Part shown: positions 24,451 through 33,446 of the stretch, one piece after another
Layout: every line of letters begins with the position of its first letter
How positions within the stretch are numbered: the stretch's first letter is position 1
From: Desulfobacteraceae bacterium
GTDB lineage: Bacteria; Desulfobacterota; Desulfobacteria; Desulfobacterales; Desulfosarcinaceae
Reading direction: 5' to 3'
NCBI GenBank assembly: GCA_013003715.1
Contig: JABDIN010000017.1
Coordinates: 1-54,413 of the forward strand
DNA length: 54,413 bases
The notes under the pieces: model-generated
What the model was told of the DNA's origin: nothing
What the model saw: only the letters and a program-made list of their open reading frames with translations
Databases searched by the model: none
Program-made: the position numbers and the translations under genes

Positions 24451-24867
24451 CTAACACCCGTCCGAGAGCTGCATGCCGGGCATCCGGGATGAGCGGACTT
24501 CAAAACCGAAACGTTCGTAAAACGGGGCCTTGTCCGTGGCGGCGAAGAGCCAGAGGCGCTTGATGTTGTGCTTTCCGCTTTCGGCTGTGAGCATTTCCAG
24601 CAAGGTACTGCCGATACCCTTGTTTTGGTGCTCGGGGAACACGATCAGATCGCACAAAAACGCATACAGGACGCCATCGGATATCAGGCGGCCGGCACCG
24701 GCAAATTCATCTCCGATATAGGCAGATGCCCAGCACCAGGTATTGGCAAGAGCGGCCCGGAGATTGTCGCGGGTGACCGGTGTGGCGTAGGTCCATCCTG
24801 TGGATTCGTACAATCTCCGGTAGCCGTCGAGTACCGGCGGCTCCATAACATATCGAATTCTGGGCAA
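24451..24867 (-). CDS. GNAT-family N-acetyltransferase
   Basis: A roughly 138-residue acetyltransferase of the GNAT fold. The acetyl-CoA binding motif A is V-F-P-E-H-Q-N-K-G-I-G-S-T-L-L-E-M-L (Q-x-x-G-I-G), and the C-terminal F-Y-E-R-F-G-F-E matches motif B. It acetylates an unknown amine. The start deserves comment: GGAGG directly abuts an ATG at 24873 (zero spacing) but stands 6 bases from an in-frame TTG at 24867, so TTG is the likelier start. It is followed within 4 bases by the L,D-transpeptidase gene in a two-gene unit. Confidence 0.85.
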   Translation of the reverse strand: MPRIRYVMEPPVLDGYRRLYESTGWTYATPVTRDNLRAALANTWCWASAYIGDEFAGAGRLISDGVLYAFLCDLIVFPEHQNKGIGSTLLEMLTAESGKHNIKRLWLFAATDKAPFYERFGFEVRSSRMPGMQLSDGC

Positions 24868-25003
24868 GGGCATCCTCCGGCTTCAACAAGGTTTCGGGGA
24901 TCGGTGCATATACATAAGTCCTGAAAAATCAACCGGCCTGCCATTGTTGGTTTTTACCCAAAAGACAGCCGAAATCTCATCATGTTAAGTTGATGTTTCA
25001 CTA

Positions 25004-26134
25004 TCAGTCCGCCAGCGCCTGCTCAAGGTCGGCTGTCAAATCATCGATGTGCTCAATCCCCACGGAGAGGCGCAGCAGATTATCCCGGATGCCGAGTTTT
25101 TCACGCGCTTCCCGGGATATCTTTTTATGGGACGTAAGTGCGGGGGCGCATATGGTTGACTCGACACCGCCGAGGCTCATGGCCGGCTTGATGAGTCTCA
25201 ATGCCCTCATGAACCCGGCGTTGGTCATCTTTGATTCATTGATTTCAAATGAGAGCATGCCACCGAAACCGGACATCTGGCGCCGCGCGATATCATATCC
25301 CGGATGGGTTTCAAGTCCCGGATAATATACCCGGTCGATGGCCCCATGGGTTGAGAGGTACCGGGAAAGGTCCAGGGCGTTCCGGCTCTGCTGCGCCACA
25401 CGGATGTACAATGTTTTCAGGCTGCGTTCGAGCAGATAACAGGTCTGGGCGTTGAGGCTGCCGCCCAGGTGCGCGGCGGTCCGATGAATCCGGGCGGACA
25501 ACTCCTCATCGGCCAATACCGCGCCGCAGCAAAGATCACTATGCCCGCCGAGGTATTTGGTGCCGCTGTGGATCACTGCATCGATACCCAGCTCGTATGG
25601 ATTCTGGTTGACCGGAGAGGCGAATGTATTGTCGATAGCCGTTGTGATGCCGGTCTCCTTTCCGATCCGCGCGATTTTTTGAATATCGATCACATTCAAC
25701 AATGGATTGGTGGGGCTTTCAATGTATATCAGGGAGGTATTATCCCTGACGGCTGCGGCCACCGCCGCCGGATCGGTATCCGCAAACGTGTGTTTCATTC
25801 CCAGCCGCTCGAACAAATCGGTCACAAAGGCATGGGTGCCGCCGTACATATCGTCCATGAGCACCGCATGATCTCCGGATTTCATCAGCGTTATCACCAG
25901 GGTGGAAATGGCTGCCATGCCCGAACTGAAAACCATGCCGGTGGGGGTCTTCTCCAATGCCGCCAGTTTTTCCACGACGGTTTTCTGGTTCGGGATATTG
26001 AAGTAGCGCGGATACGGCTGATCACCGGAATCGATATAATGGAACGCCGAGGATGTATAAATAGGTGTATTCACACCGCCGGTGGCCGGATCCATGTGTG
26101 TGCCGCTGTGGATGCATCGGGTCTGTTTTTTCAT
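25004..26134 (-). CDS. Cys/Met-metabolism PLP enzyme (cystathionine gamma-synthase/lyase type)
   Basis: A 376-residue fold-type I PLP enzyme. The lysine forming the internal aldimine is in S-G-T-K-Y-L-G-G-H-S-D. Other family marks are S-S-G-M-A-A-I-S (phosphate cup), Y-I-E-S-P-T-N-P and D-N-T-F-A-S-P, and M-S-L-G-G-V-E-S near the end. Members are cystathionine gamma-synthase (MetB), cystathionine lyases or O-acylhomoserine sulfhydrylases; the sequence alone does not separate them here. The start ATG 26134 (M-K-K-Q-T-R) has GGGGATGG upstream and suits the family better than the frame opening at 26173. It is a single gene, divergent from the histidine kinase at 26.6 kb. Confidence 0.88.
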   Translation of the reverse strand: MKKQTRCIHSGTHMDPATGGVNTPIYTSSAFHYIDSGDQPYPRYFNIPNQKTVVEKLAALEKTPTGMVFSSGMAAISTLVITLMKSGDHAVLMDDMYGGTHAFVTDLFERLGMKHTFADTDPAAVAAAVRDNTSLIYIESPTNPLLNVIDIQKIARIGKETGITTAIDNTFASPVNQNPYELGIDAVIHSGTKYLGGHSDLCCGAVLADEELSARIHRTAAHLGGSLNAQTCYLLERSLKTLYIRVAQQSRNALDLSRYLSTHGAIDRVYYPGLETHPGYDIARRQMSGFGGMLSFEINESKMTNAGFMRALRLIKPAMSLGGVESTICAPALTSHKKISREAREKLGIRDNLLRLSVGIEHIDDLTADLEQALAD

Positions 26135-26267
26135 AAAGGTCCATCCCCAAGGAATTTGATACCAGATATTCATGTAGCCTATAACCTGACCGGCGTCAAC
26201 TTCACTGCAGGGTAATCAGCATGAATATCAGGTATAGCTTCAGGTACGCTAAAATTTTGGTGTGTCT

Positions 26268-26484
26268 TGATACAAGGCATGGATAATGTCAAATGACAAA
26301 ATCCAAATGCCAAATGAAGGAATGCTGTCGTTTTATCTTCACTTTATCGTCAAAGCGATCCTTTAAAATAAATAGCATACCGCCATTTGAAATTTGAGCT
26401 TTGTCATTTGACATTACCTGTGAAATCGCCTGTTTTCATCGGACACTGTTCCAACCCTGTCATTTTTACATGCGTTCGCCCTGC
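26268..26484 (+). repeat. Interspersed palindromic element, copy B (fullest copy)
   Basis: The core 26285-26415 is an imperfect palindrome of 131 bp with arms of about 45 bp: AATGTCAAATGACAAAATCC on the left pairs with the region ending TTTGTCATTTGACATT on the right, and GAATGCTGTC pairs with GATAGCATACC with a mismatch. A leader TTGATACAAGG and a roughly 70-bp tail (CCTGTTTTCATCGGACA through TTACATGCGTTCGCCCTGC) extend the shared region. It fills most of the gap before the histidine kinase. Confidence 0.75.
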
Positions 26485-26609
26485 ATGGATCCAAAACTTC
26501 ACTTGACCCCGGCAAGGACATCCTATAGAAAAATATTTTTAACCGGATTTCTTTTTTGAATGTAATTCATTAACGAATGTGTAATACACGCCGGACCGGA
26601 CGCCCCCAC

Positions 26610-28127
26610 ATGCCTATACCGCTTGCTGAATTGCTAACCACGTATCAGTCCGAGATTATTCACCGGTGGGTGCGCCTGCTGCACAGTGAAGGTGGAAAAC
26701 AATACGCCGCCCGCCCCAAAGAGGAGCTGTACAACACCGTATCCCAGGCATATGCCGCCAACTATGAGTTTCTCGTCTTTAATAACCTGGAGCCCATCAA
26801 TCAGTTCATCGATAAAATCACCCGCATGCGGCTGGAAGCCGGTTTCATGCTGTCGGATGTGCAAAAAGCCTTCGAACTCTTCCGGAATATCATCATTCCC
26901 CTGCTGCTCAGGCACGGCGTACCGGTTGAATTGAATGACAATATCGCCGGGGTCAACAATTGCCTGGCCTATACAATCCATCAGTTCAGCGATTATTTTC
27001 AGATGATGCATGAAAAGCAAATCCTTGAGCAGAACCGGCAGCTTGAGGAGACCGTTACATTACGAACTTCCGCCCTGGAAGAATCACAGAAAAAATACAA
27101 AACGCTGGTGGAGGAAATTAACGACGGCTACTTCGTGGTGCAAAAAGAGGTGATCGTCTTCGCCAACCAGGCATTCTGCCGAATGCACAACTATGGCCCG
27201 AGCCAGGTAACGGGGAAAAAGTTCATCGAGTTCGTCGCCGGGCCGGACCGGGAAAAGGTACAGGGGATATATCGGAAAAGCCTGGTCCGGGACCCGGTTC
27301 CGCGGGTATTCGAATACCGGCGGCTTACCCGCAACGGCCAGACCTTCCCAACTGAAATTCAGGCCAAACGCACCCGGTTTGACCATAAAATTTCCAATAT
27401 CGGTATCTGCCGGGATATTACAGGCCGGGTGAGAATGGAAGCCAGGGTCCGGGAAAACGAACGAATGGCCTACATCGGGCATATCACCACCTCCTTGTCC
27501 CATGAAATCCGGAACCCGCTTTCCGCCGTTAAATTGAACCTTCAGATTCTGGCCAAAAACACCCGCATAAAAGGCAATGACCGACGACGCATTCGTATAT
27601 CCACGGATGAGGTGATCCGGCTGGAAAAAATATTGAACCAGCTGCTCGATTTCGCCAAACCCATCCGGTTGAACAGGTCTCCGGAACGCCTGGAGCGGAT
27701 TACCGCCGATTTCACCGAACTGCTGGAAATGCAGTTCAGGGAAAAACAACTGACCGTTGAAACCCTATGCGATCCCGACATGCCAGATGTGCCGGTGGAT
27801 CGTGAAAAATTCGGCCAGGCAGTCATCAATGTGCTTCTCAATGCCATCGACGCCTCCGCCGCAGGGGATGTGATCAGTATCCGGACGCGTTATGTGCCGG
27901 ACAGACGGCGCTCCCGGGCGGAAATCCTGTTCGAAGACCAGGGACAGGGATTTTCACCGCAGATCAAGGAGGAACTTTTCAAACCTTTTTTCACCACCAA
28001 AAGCAAGGGCAGTGGATTGGGCCTGAGTAATGTCAAACGTATCATCGAGGCTCACGGCGGCTGGGTGGAGGCCATCAAGAGGGCTTCACCGGGAGCTGCC
28101 TTTAAAATATGTCTCCCCATAGAGTGA
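26610..28127 (+). CDS. Sensor histidine kinase with RsbRD-like N-terminus and PAS domain
   Basis: About 505 residues, no membrane segment. Residues 1-150 are all-helical (L-L-T-T-Y-Q-S-E-I-I-H-R-W at the start) and resemble the RsbRD N-terminal domain. A PAS domain spans about 160-280. The dimerisation helix carries the phospho-accepting H298 in L-S-H-E-I-R-N-P-L-S, and the ATPase domain shows N-V-L-L-N-A-I-D-A (N box), F-E-D-Q-G-Q-G-F (G1) and G-S-G-L-G-L (G2). It should phosphorylate the NtrC-type regulator encoded 12 bp downstream. The start is uncertain: ATG 26577 is in frame but lacks a Shine-Dalgarno, as does 26610. The signal is probably cytoplasmic. Confidence 0.85.
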   Translation: MPIPLAELLTTYQSEIIHRWVRLLHSEGGKQYAARPKEELYNTVSQAYAANYEFLVFNNLEPINQFIDKITRMRLEAGFMLSDVQKAFELFRNIIIPLLLRHGVPVELNDNIAGVNNCLAYTIHQFSDYFQMMHEKQILEQNRQLEETVTLRTSALEESQKKYKTLVEEINDGYFVVQKEVIVFANQAFCRMHNYGPSQVTGKKFIEFVAGPDREKVQGIYRKSLVRDPVPRVFEYRRLTRNGQTFPTEIQAKRTRFDHKISNIGICRDITGRVRMEARVRENERMAYIGHITTSLSHEIRNPLSAVKLNLQILAKNTRIKGNDRRRIRISTDEVIRLEKILNQLLDFAKPIRLNRSPERLERITADFTELLEMQFREKQLTVETLCDPDMPDVPVDREKFGQAVINVLLNAIDASAAGDVISIRTRYVPDRRRSRAEILFEDQGQGFSPQIKEELFKPFFTTKSKGSGLGLSNVKRIIEAHGGWVEAIKRASPGAAFKICLPIE

Positions 28128-28139
28128 TGAACGGGTATC

Positions 28140-29525
28140 ATGGCTAAAATACTGATCATCGATGATGAAAATTCCATTCTCGAGTCCCTCGAGATGTTTC
28201 TATCGGAAAAAGGGCATTGGGTGGAAAACGCCGCCTGCGCCGAACAGGGCCTTCGGCGGTTTAAAAACTTCCGCCCGGAGATTGTGATCCTGGATATCCG
28301 GTTGCCGGACATGAATGGTCTTGAGGTGCTGGATCGGATGGTGGATCTGTGCGAGTTGGCGAAAGTGATCATGATCACTGCCTACCAGGATATGGAAACC
28401 ACCATCGAAGCGATGAAAAAAGGCGCTTTCGACTATATCCGCAAACCCCTGGATGTGGATGAAGTGGAAAAGGCCGTGAATCGTGCCTTGCGGATTCTCG
28501 AAGTCGACCGGGAAACCCCTTGTTCCGCCGCAACCTGCACGGCTGAAAAGGCCGGGGTCATTATCGGCAAATCCGAGCGGATGATAGATATCTTCAAGAC
28601 CATCGGATTGCTCTGCCAGAACCATGCGACGATTCTCATCCAGGGCGAGACAGGAACCGGAAAGGAGCTGATCGCCCGGGTCATCCACCGAAACGGATTG
28701 AACCAGCATGAGCCGTTTGTGGTGCTGGACTGTTCATCGGTGGTGGAAACCCTGCTGGAAAGCGAGCTGTTCGGACACGAAAAAGGGGCTTTCACCGGCG
28801 CCGTGGCCCGAAAACCGGGAAAGATCGAACAGGCCGGCAAGGGGACCCTGTTTCTCGACGAAGTGGCCGAACTGCCGTTGAATCTGCAGGGCAAACTTCT
28901 CGGATTCCTGCAACGCCTTGAATTTAACCGAGTCGGGGGCCAGGCCACAATTAAATCCCGGTGCAGAATCATCGCAGCCTGCAATTGCGACCTGTCGGAA
29001 CGCGTCCACAAGGGCACGTTCAAAGAGGACCTTTACTTCCGACTTCGCGTGGTCACCATTTCCGTACCGCCCCTCCTGGACCGGGTATCGGATATTCCCC
29101 ATCTGGTGGATCATTTCGTACACAAGATCAGCCGGGATCTGGGCACCGAACCGGTAAAACTCCAGACCGGCGTTATCGACGCGCTCTCGCGGTACCATTG
29201 GCCCGGCAATGTCCGTCAACTTGAAAATGTCATGGTGGAGGCCGTAATCCAGGCCCGTGGAAATGTAATCCTGGTGGAAGATATCCGAAAAGCCCTGACG
29301 CATGATCCGGACCTGCCCACCGGCGGCATCAAGGCTTTTTCCCTTGAACATGTGGAAAAAGAGCACATTTACAACACCTTGCACCAATTGGGATGGAACC
29401 GCAGCCGGACCGCACAGGTGCTGGGTATTTCCCTGCCGACCCTTCGCAGTAAAATTCGAAAATACGAGATCACCCCACCGGACATATTCCCCGGAAATCT
29501 CTCGACGCTTCAGCCATCGGGTTGA
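28140..29525 (+). CDS. NtrC-family sigma-54-dependent response regulator (canonical GAFTGA)
   Basis: A 461-residue activator in three parts. The receiver domain (1-120) has phospho-acceptor D52 in V-I-L-D-I-R-L-P-D and K102 in R-K-P-L. The AAA+ domain (about 140-375) has Walker A G-E-T-G-T-G-K-E (169-176), the sigma-54 contact loop G-A-F-T-G-A (216-221) and Walker B G-T-L-F-L-D-E (235-241). A Fis-type helix-turn-helix (R-S-R-T-A-Q-V-L-G-I-S-L-P-T-L) lies near 425. It starts 12 bp after the kinase gene. A -24/-12 promoter candidate sits about 150 bp downstream, ahead of the Fis-like and liv genes, its most likely target. Confidence 0.93.
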   Translation: MAKILIIDDENSILESLEMFLSEKGHWVENAACAEQGLRRFKNFRPEIVILDIRLPDMNGLEVLDRMVDLCELAKVIMITAYQDMETTIEAMKKGAFDYIRKPLDVDEVEKAVNRALRILEVDRETPCSAATCTAEKAGVIIGKSERMIDIFKTIGLLCQNHATILIQGETGTGKELIARVIHRNGLNQHEPFVVLDCSSVVETLLESELFGHEKGAFTGAVARKPGKIEQAGKGTLFLDEVAELPLNLQGKLLGFLQRLEFNRVGGQATIKSRCRIIAACNCDLSERVHKGTFKEDLYFRLRVVTISVPPLLDRVSDIPHLVDHFVHKISRDLGTEPVKLQTGVIDALSRYHWPGNVRQLENVMVEAVIQARGNVILVEDIRKALTHDPDLPTGGIKAFSLEHVEKEHIYNTLHQLGWNRSRTAQVLGISLPTLRSKIRKYEITPPDIFPGNLSTLQPSG

Positions 29526-29674
29526 CCGGTAAATTATTTTCCACCCCTGAAAGTAATTTTCCATGGACATGCGTAGGATCCGTACGAACCGGATTGGTGA
29601 TGATCCTCGTGAAATATTTAAAAAACAGATGGTTAACACCTGGCACCTGACATTCCGCCCAGCGGTATGTTTCC

Positions 29675-29689
29675 GGCATGGGTTTTGCG
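29675..29689 (+). promoter_or_regulatory. Sigma-54 (-24/-12) promoter candidate before the Fis-like/liv genes
   Basis: CGGCATGGGTTTTGCG places GG (29675-29676) and GC (29687-29688) exactly ten bases apart and matches the GGCA...TTGC consensus apart from the T/C before GG and a T for C. Predicted transcript start is near 29700. TCCGTACG occurs about 115 bp upstream (29579-29586) and again as TCCGTACGGA at 29750-29759; these are weak enhancer-site candidates. Confidence 0.55.
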
Positions 29690-29796
29690 CATATGAATGA
29701 CCGGGACAAGCCTCCGTCCCGCTGACCAGTGTGCAATACGATATAAATGTCCGTACGGATCCGATAATCACCCAACCTCAACCGCAGGACCCCGTT

Positions 29797-29961
29797 ATGA
29801 AATTCAAGACTTTGAAACAATGTGAAAAAGAGCATTTGTTATCGGTCTTGGAGAAAACATCCTGGGATATTGATAAAACAGCGCACCTCCTGAAAATCCC
29901 GATGGACCAGGTGCTGCTTAAAATAAAAGAGTTCGGTCTGAACCATAAACCCCGAGGGTGA
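29797..29961 (+). CDS. Stand-alone 54-residue Fis-type helix-turn-helix protein
   Basis: A very short protein that is little more than the DNA-binding domain found at the C-terminus of NtrC regulators: C-E-K-E-H-L-L-S-V-L-E-K-T-S-W-D-I-D-K-T-A-H-L-L-K-I, then M-D-Q-V-L-L-K-I-K-E-F-G-L. The ATG at 29797 is preferred over the frame opening at 29731 because domain similarity begins there; no strong Shine-Dalgarno is visible for either. It lies between the sigma-54 regulator and livK, downstream of the -24/-12 promoter. It could be a nucleoid-type accessory factor, or a competitor for the regulator's binding sites. Domain recognition is good; function inferred. Confidence 0.7.
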   Translation: MKFKTLKQCEKEHLLSVLEKTSWDIDKTAHLLKIPMDQVLLKIKEFGLNHKPRG

Positions 29962-30106
29962 AGAGTTGCCCGTATTTGCCCCATGGGCTCGGTGCTTTAC
30001 CAACAGTATCCGCGGGAACCGTATTGGTTCCGGATGGGTTGCAGGATCAGGCAGATACCGACCGGTGTCCGGTTACATCATATCCACAAACCAATGGAGG
30101 TGGGAA

Positions 30107-31378
30107 ATGAGAAGGAACCATATCGTCCGATTTAGTATGGTGTTGTTTACACTGCTGGTATTCACGTCCGGAATTTCCGGTGCGGCCGAAAAACCGATTG
30201 TCCTGGGTTGTCCGCTGTCCACAGCTTATTTATACGGATGGGATGCAGAGCGGGGGATTACGCTTGCGGTTGAAGAAATCAACGCGGCCGGTGGTGTTGA
30301 TGTGGGCGGCACAAAACGGCCGCTGAAGGTGGAAGTTATCGATACCCGTGACCTGGAGCCCGGCGTACCGGTCAGCGAGGCGTTGCTGGCGGTTGAAAAA
30401 CTGATTCTGGATCGAAAGGCCGACTTTATCCTGGGCGGTCCGGTGCGATCCGAAGCGGCACTGGCGGCCATGTCATTGCTGTCCAAGTATAAAAAAGTCT
30501 CCATCCTGTCCACCGGTGCCCTGAGCCCGGCCTACCACGCCACGGTGGAAAAACAATATGACAAGTTCAAATACTGCTTCAGAATCCATGGCGAGGCCAA
30601 ATGGCTGGTCAAGGAAATTCTCACCTGTTTGATGGAAATCAGGGACACATACGGATTGGACAAGGTTTTCATCATGGTTCAGGATGTGGCCCATGCCCGC
30701 GCGGCCGGTAAAATTCTTGGGGATGTCGCGGCTAAACAGGGTTTTGACATCAAGGGAATGGATATATATCCCACGGGTACGGGAGACTTCTCCATGGGCT
30801 TGCTCAAAGCAAAGAAACAGGGTGCCCAGGTCCTGAGTATCTGGATGGACATGCCGGAAAGCGCCATACTGCTCAAACAATGGTACGACCTGAAAATCCC
30901 GGCCCTCCCCTTCGGTTCCACCCTGGCCGCGGCCGAGCAACCCGGGTTCTGGGAGTCGACAGCCGGTAAAGGCCAGTACTGCCTTGCCAATGTGGTGAAT
31001 GCCGGAAATGCCCCCAGCAATGCCTCGGACTGGACCATGAAATTCTACAATGCCTATGAAAAAAGGTGGGGGCTGCCACCGGAAGGTTTGGGATCCTCCA
31101 GCAGCTACATGGCGGTGCATGTGCTCAAGGACGCCATTGAACGGGCCGGGACCCTATCGTCCGACAAGGTCGTGGCGGCCCTGGAAAAAACCGACCTCAT
31201 GGGGGTATATGGCCGCCTCCGGTTCGACCCAAAGACCCACCAGGTGATCCCGAGTTTTGATCCCAAGGAGGGCGCCGTGGGCAGCATATTCCAATGGCAG
31301 GACGGCAAGCGGGTGGTGGTATTCCCAAGCAGCGTCGCCATGGGAAAAATCCAGTTACCGCCATGGATGAACGAATAA
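30107..31378 (+). CDS. livK: ABC transporter periplasmic binding protein, branched-chain amino acid (LivK) family
   Basis: About 423 residues with a signal peptide (V-L-F-T-L-L-V-F-T-S-G-I-S-G-A-A, cleavage near residue 25). The mature part is a type I periplasmic binding protein: P-I-V-L-G-C-P-L-S then G-W-D-A-E-R-G-I-T-L-A-V-E-E-I-N-A-A-G-G-V, followed by R-K-A-D-F-I-L-G-G-P-V-R-S-E-A. LivK relatives bind amino acids, amides, urea or aromatic/short-chain carboxylates. Start ATG 30107 follows TGGAGGTGG; the upstream extension from 29966 is not signal-like and is rejected. It opens the liv operon. A large stem-loop separates it from the permease gene, a common way to raise binding protein level. 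Confidence 0.9.
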   Translation: MRRNHIVRFSMVLFTLLVFTSGISGAAEKPIVLGCPLSTAYLYGWDAERGITLAVEEINAAGGVDVGGTKRPLKVEVIDTRDLEPGVPVSEALLAVEKLILDRKADFILGGPVRSEAALAAMSLLSKYKKVSILSTGALSPAYHATVEKQYDKFKYCFRIHGEAKWLVKEILTCLMEIRDTYGLDKVFIMVQDVAHARAAGKILGDVAAKQGFDIKGMDIYPTGTGDFSMGLLKAKKQGAQVLSIWMDMPESAILLKQWYDLKIPALPFGSTLAAAEQPGFWESTAGKGQYCLANVVNAGNAPSNASDWTMKFYNAYEKRWGLPPEGLGSSSSYMAVHVLKDAIERAGTLSSDKVVAALEKTDLMGVYGRLRFDPKTHQVIPSFDPKEGAVGSIFQWQDGKRVVVFPSSVAMGKIQLPPWMNE

Positions 31379-31453
31379 TGCCGGACGGAAATATTATCCG
31401 ATGCGGCACTTGGAATCGAGACCTCGACAATCCTTGATGTTGTCCGGTGACCT

Positions 31454-31525
31454 CTAAGTGCCTGAACCCGGGAATTAAGCGGAAAGAAAACCAGCGGAGC
31501 GGCACCCCGGTTTCAGGCACTTTAG
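31454..31525 (+). repeat. Long inverted repeat between livK and livH
   Basis: CTAAGTGCCTGAACCCGGG (31454-31472) pairs with CCCGGTTTCAGGCACTTTAG (31506-31525) with one bulge and one or two mismatches, giving a stem of about 18-20 bp around a loop of about 34 bases. There is no T-run, so it is more likely an mRNA 3'-end stabiliser or partial attenuator than a full terminator. Confidence 0.7.
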
Positions 31526-31563
31526 GTCCACTTCGGCATTTTTTATCGCAACGAGGATACCTT

Positions 31564-32430
31564 ATGGAAATACTCATCTATGGTACGATCAATTCGGTGG
31601 CACTGGCGCTGTACGCACTTGGTTTCGCAATGGTGTACGGTGTCAGCCGCCTGCCGAACTTCGCCCACGGCGCATTGTATGTCTTGAGCGGCTTCATTAC
31701 ATGGACGGTGTTGAACACGCTGGGGCTGAATTACTTTCTCAGCATTCTCGTGTCCTTTGCGGCTACGGCAATCATCGGTGCGCTGATCTACCAGTTCGTT
31801 CTGATCCGCATCCGGGGCATGGAGATATCGGAGATCATCGCCTCATATGCCATTGCACTGGCCATTCTGGAGGGCATGCGCTGGGCGGGTTTCAAGGGGA
31901 TGAACTATACCCTGCCGGTTTTCATCGAGGGCAGTACGACCATCGCCGGTGTTACGGTTGACGTTCACCGCCTCATCGTTGTGGCTGCCGGAACGGCCCT
32001 CTTTGGCCTGCTATGGGTGTTCACCCGCTACACCCGGATCGGCCTTGCGCTTCGGGGCATGGCCCAGGACGAGCGAGCGGCCCTGATGCTGGGTATCGAC
32101 TCGGACGTCATGGCCGTTGTGGCCATGGGGATGGGCTCTTTGATGGCGGCCATGGCCGCGGCATTGCTGCTGCCCCTGGGCAACATTGTTGTTGAATCCG
32201 GATACAATGTCCTCATCCTTGCCATAGCTGTCTGCATCGTCGGCGGCATCGGCAGCTGGGGGGGCGCGGTCCTCGCCGCCTTTATCATCGGATTTGCTCA
32301 GATTCTGACGGTGGTGTTCATCGGTCCGCATTTCCAACAGGTGGTGGCCCTCTTCGCGATTATCATCACCCTGATCTTGAAACCCTCGGGCCTGTTCGGC
32401 CAGCAAAAGGAATTGGAAGAAAGGGTATGA
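31564..32430 (+). CDS. livH: Branched-chain amino acid-type ABC permease (LivH)
   Basis: About 288 residues, eight hydrophobic segments. The opening G-T-I-N-S-V-A-L-A-L-Y-A-L-G-F-A-M-V-Y-G-V-S-R-L-P-N-F-A-H-G-A matches the LivH signature, and A-Q-D-E-R-A-A-L-M-L-G-I-D is the cytoplasmic coupling loop that docks the ATPases. The ATG at 31564 has CGAGGA upstream. The frame extends back to 31447, but that part lies in the inverted repeat and is not membrane-like. It overlaps livM by ATGA. It forms the heterodimeric channel with LivM. Confidence 0.9.
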   Translation: MEILIYGTINSVALALYALGFAMVYGVSRLPNFAHGALYVLSGFITWTVLNTLGLNYFLSILVSFAATAIIGALIYQFVLIRIRGMEISEIIASYAIALAILEGMRWAGFKGMNYTLPVFIEGSTTIAGVTVDVHRLIVVAAGTALFGLLWVFTRYTRIGLALRGMAQDERAALMLGIDSDVMAVVAMGMGSLMAAMAAALLLPLGNIVVESGYNVLILAIAVCIVGGIGSWGGAVLAAFIIGFAQILTVVFIGPHFQQVVALFAIIITLILKPSGLFGQQKELEERV

Positions 32431-33446
32431 ACGTGACAACGGAACAAATGCGCAGGGAGAGAATTGATCGGGGAATAAAAGTGCGATCGGATGGCTTGTA
32501 TGCCTTGATGTCCTGGCGCGAGCTCTCCTATCTGATGACACCGAGGACGATTCTGATAGTGGGCATGCTGTGCCTGCCGTTATTAATGCCGGGCGCCTAT
32601 TGGCAGCGGGTGATGTCCATTGTCTGTATTTACGCGTTTCTGGCCGTGGGCTTTGATTTTCTGGCCCATTACGTAGGCCTTGTGTCCTTGGGTGGTGCTT
32701 TCTTTATCGGCGTGGGCGGGTATTTTTCAGCTATACTCAATACGACTTTCGGTTTACCCCCCCTTGTCGCCATCCCGATGGCCACCATCGCCGGGGCGGT
32801 GCTGAGCACGATTCTGCTGTTGCCATGCCTGCCGTTGAGGGGCGTCTACTTTGCCATTGTAACCCTCATGTACCCGCTGTTTGCCGCCCGCCTCATCGAG
32901 GCCTTTGATATGCTTGGCGGCACCGACGGCATCATGGGGTTGGACAGTTTTCCCAATCCGATGCTGGAACAATACTTCATCATCGGTATGCTGCTGATGA
33001 TGCTTTTTGCCATGCGGCGGCTGGTGAACACGGACCTGGGTCTCGTCTTCCGGGCGGTCAAGGACAACGACCAGGCGGTTCGGGCATCGGCCATGAATGT
33101 GACCTTTTACAAGGCATTGGCCGTATTCATCGGATCCCTCATGGGATGCCTGGCCGGCGCCTGTCTGGCGCACATTTACATGTGGTCCGGCATATCCCAG
33201 TTCGCCCTGGATTTTTCCATTCTGCCCATTGCCGCTACGGTCATCGGCGGCAGCGGCACCCTTGTCGGCCCCCTCATCGGTTGCCTGATCCTGGTGCCCG
33301 CATCCGAGCTTCTCCGGGATTTCGGCACTCTGAGGATTGCGTTTTACTCCCTTATTCTGGTGGGATTTATCGTTTTCCGCAGCGACGGTATCATGAGCTG
33401 GGGCCAACGAAAATACGAACAATTTGAGAGGTGGAAAAAAATATGA
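32427..33446 (+). CDS. livM: Branched-chain amino acid-type ABC permease (LivM)
   Basis: A 339-residue membrane protein with 8-10 helices after a hydrophilic 30-residue N-terminus. Family marks: A-F-L-A-V-G-F-D-F-L-A-H-Y-V-G-L-V-S-L-G and F-R-A-V-K-D-N-D-Q-A-V-R-A-S-A-M-N (coupling loop), then G-G-S-G-T-L-V-G-P-L-I-G near the end. It is translationally coupled on both sides: its ATG overlaps the livH stop and its stop overlaps the livG ATG (ATGA in both cases). It pairs with LivH in the inner membrane. Confidence 0.9.
   Translation: MNVTTEQMRRERIDRGIKVRSDGLYALMSWRELSYLMTPRTILIVGMLCLPLLMPGAYWQRVMSIVCIYAFLAVGFDFLAHYVGLVSLGGAFFIGVGGYFSAILNTTFGLPPLVAIPMATIAGAVLSTILLLPCLPLRGVYFAIVTLMYPLFAARLIEAFDMLGGTDGIMGLDSFPNPMLEQYFIIGMLLMMLFAMRRLVNTDLGLVFRAVKDNDQAVRASAMNVTFYKALAVFIGSLMGCLAGACLAHIYMWSGISQFALDFSILPIAATVIGGSGTLVGPLIGCLILVPASELLRDFGTLRIAFYSLILVGFIVFRSDGIMSWGQRKYEQFERWKKI

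Noticed and set aside
29650-29666. TGGCACCTGACATTCC as a -24/-12 promoter
   Set aside because: The -12 position has TC instead of GC; the site at 29675 is a better match and only 20 bp away.
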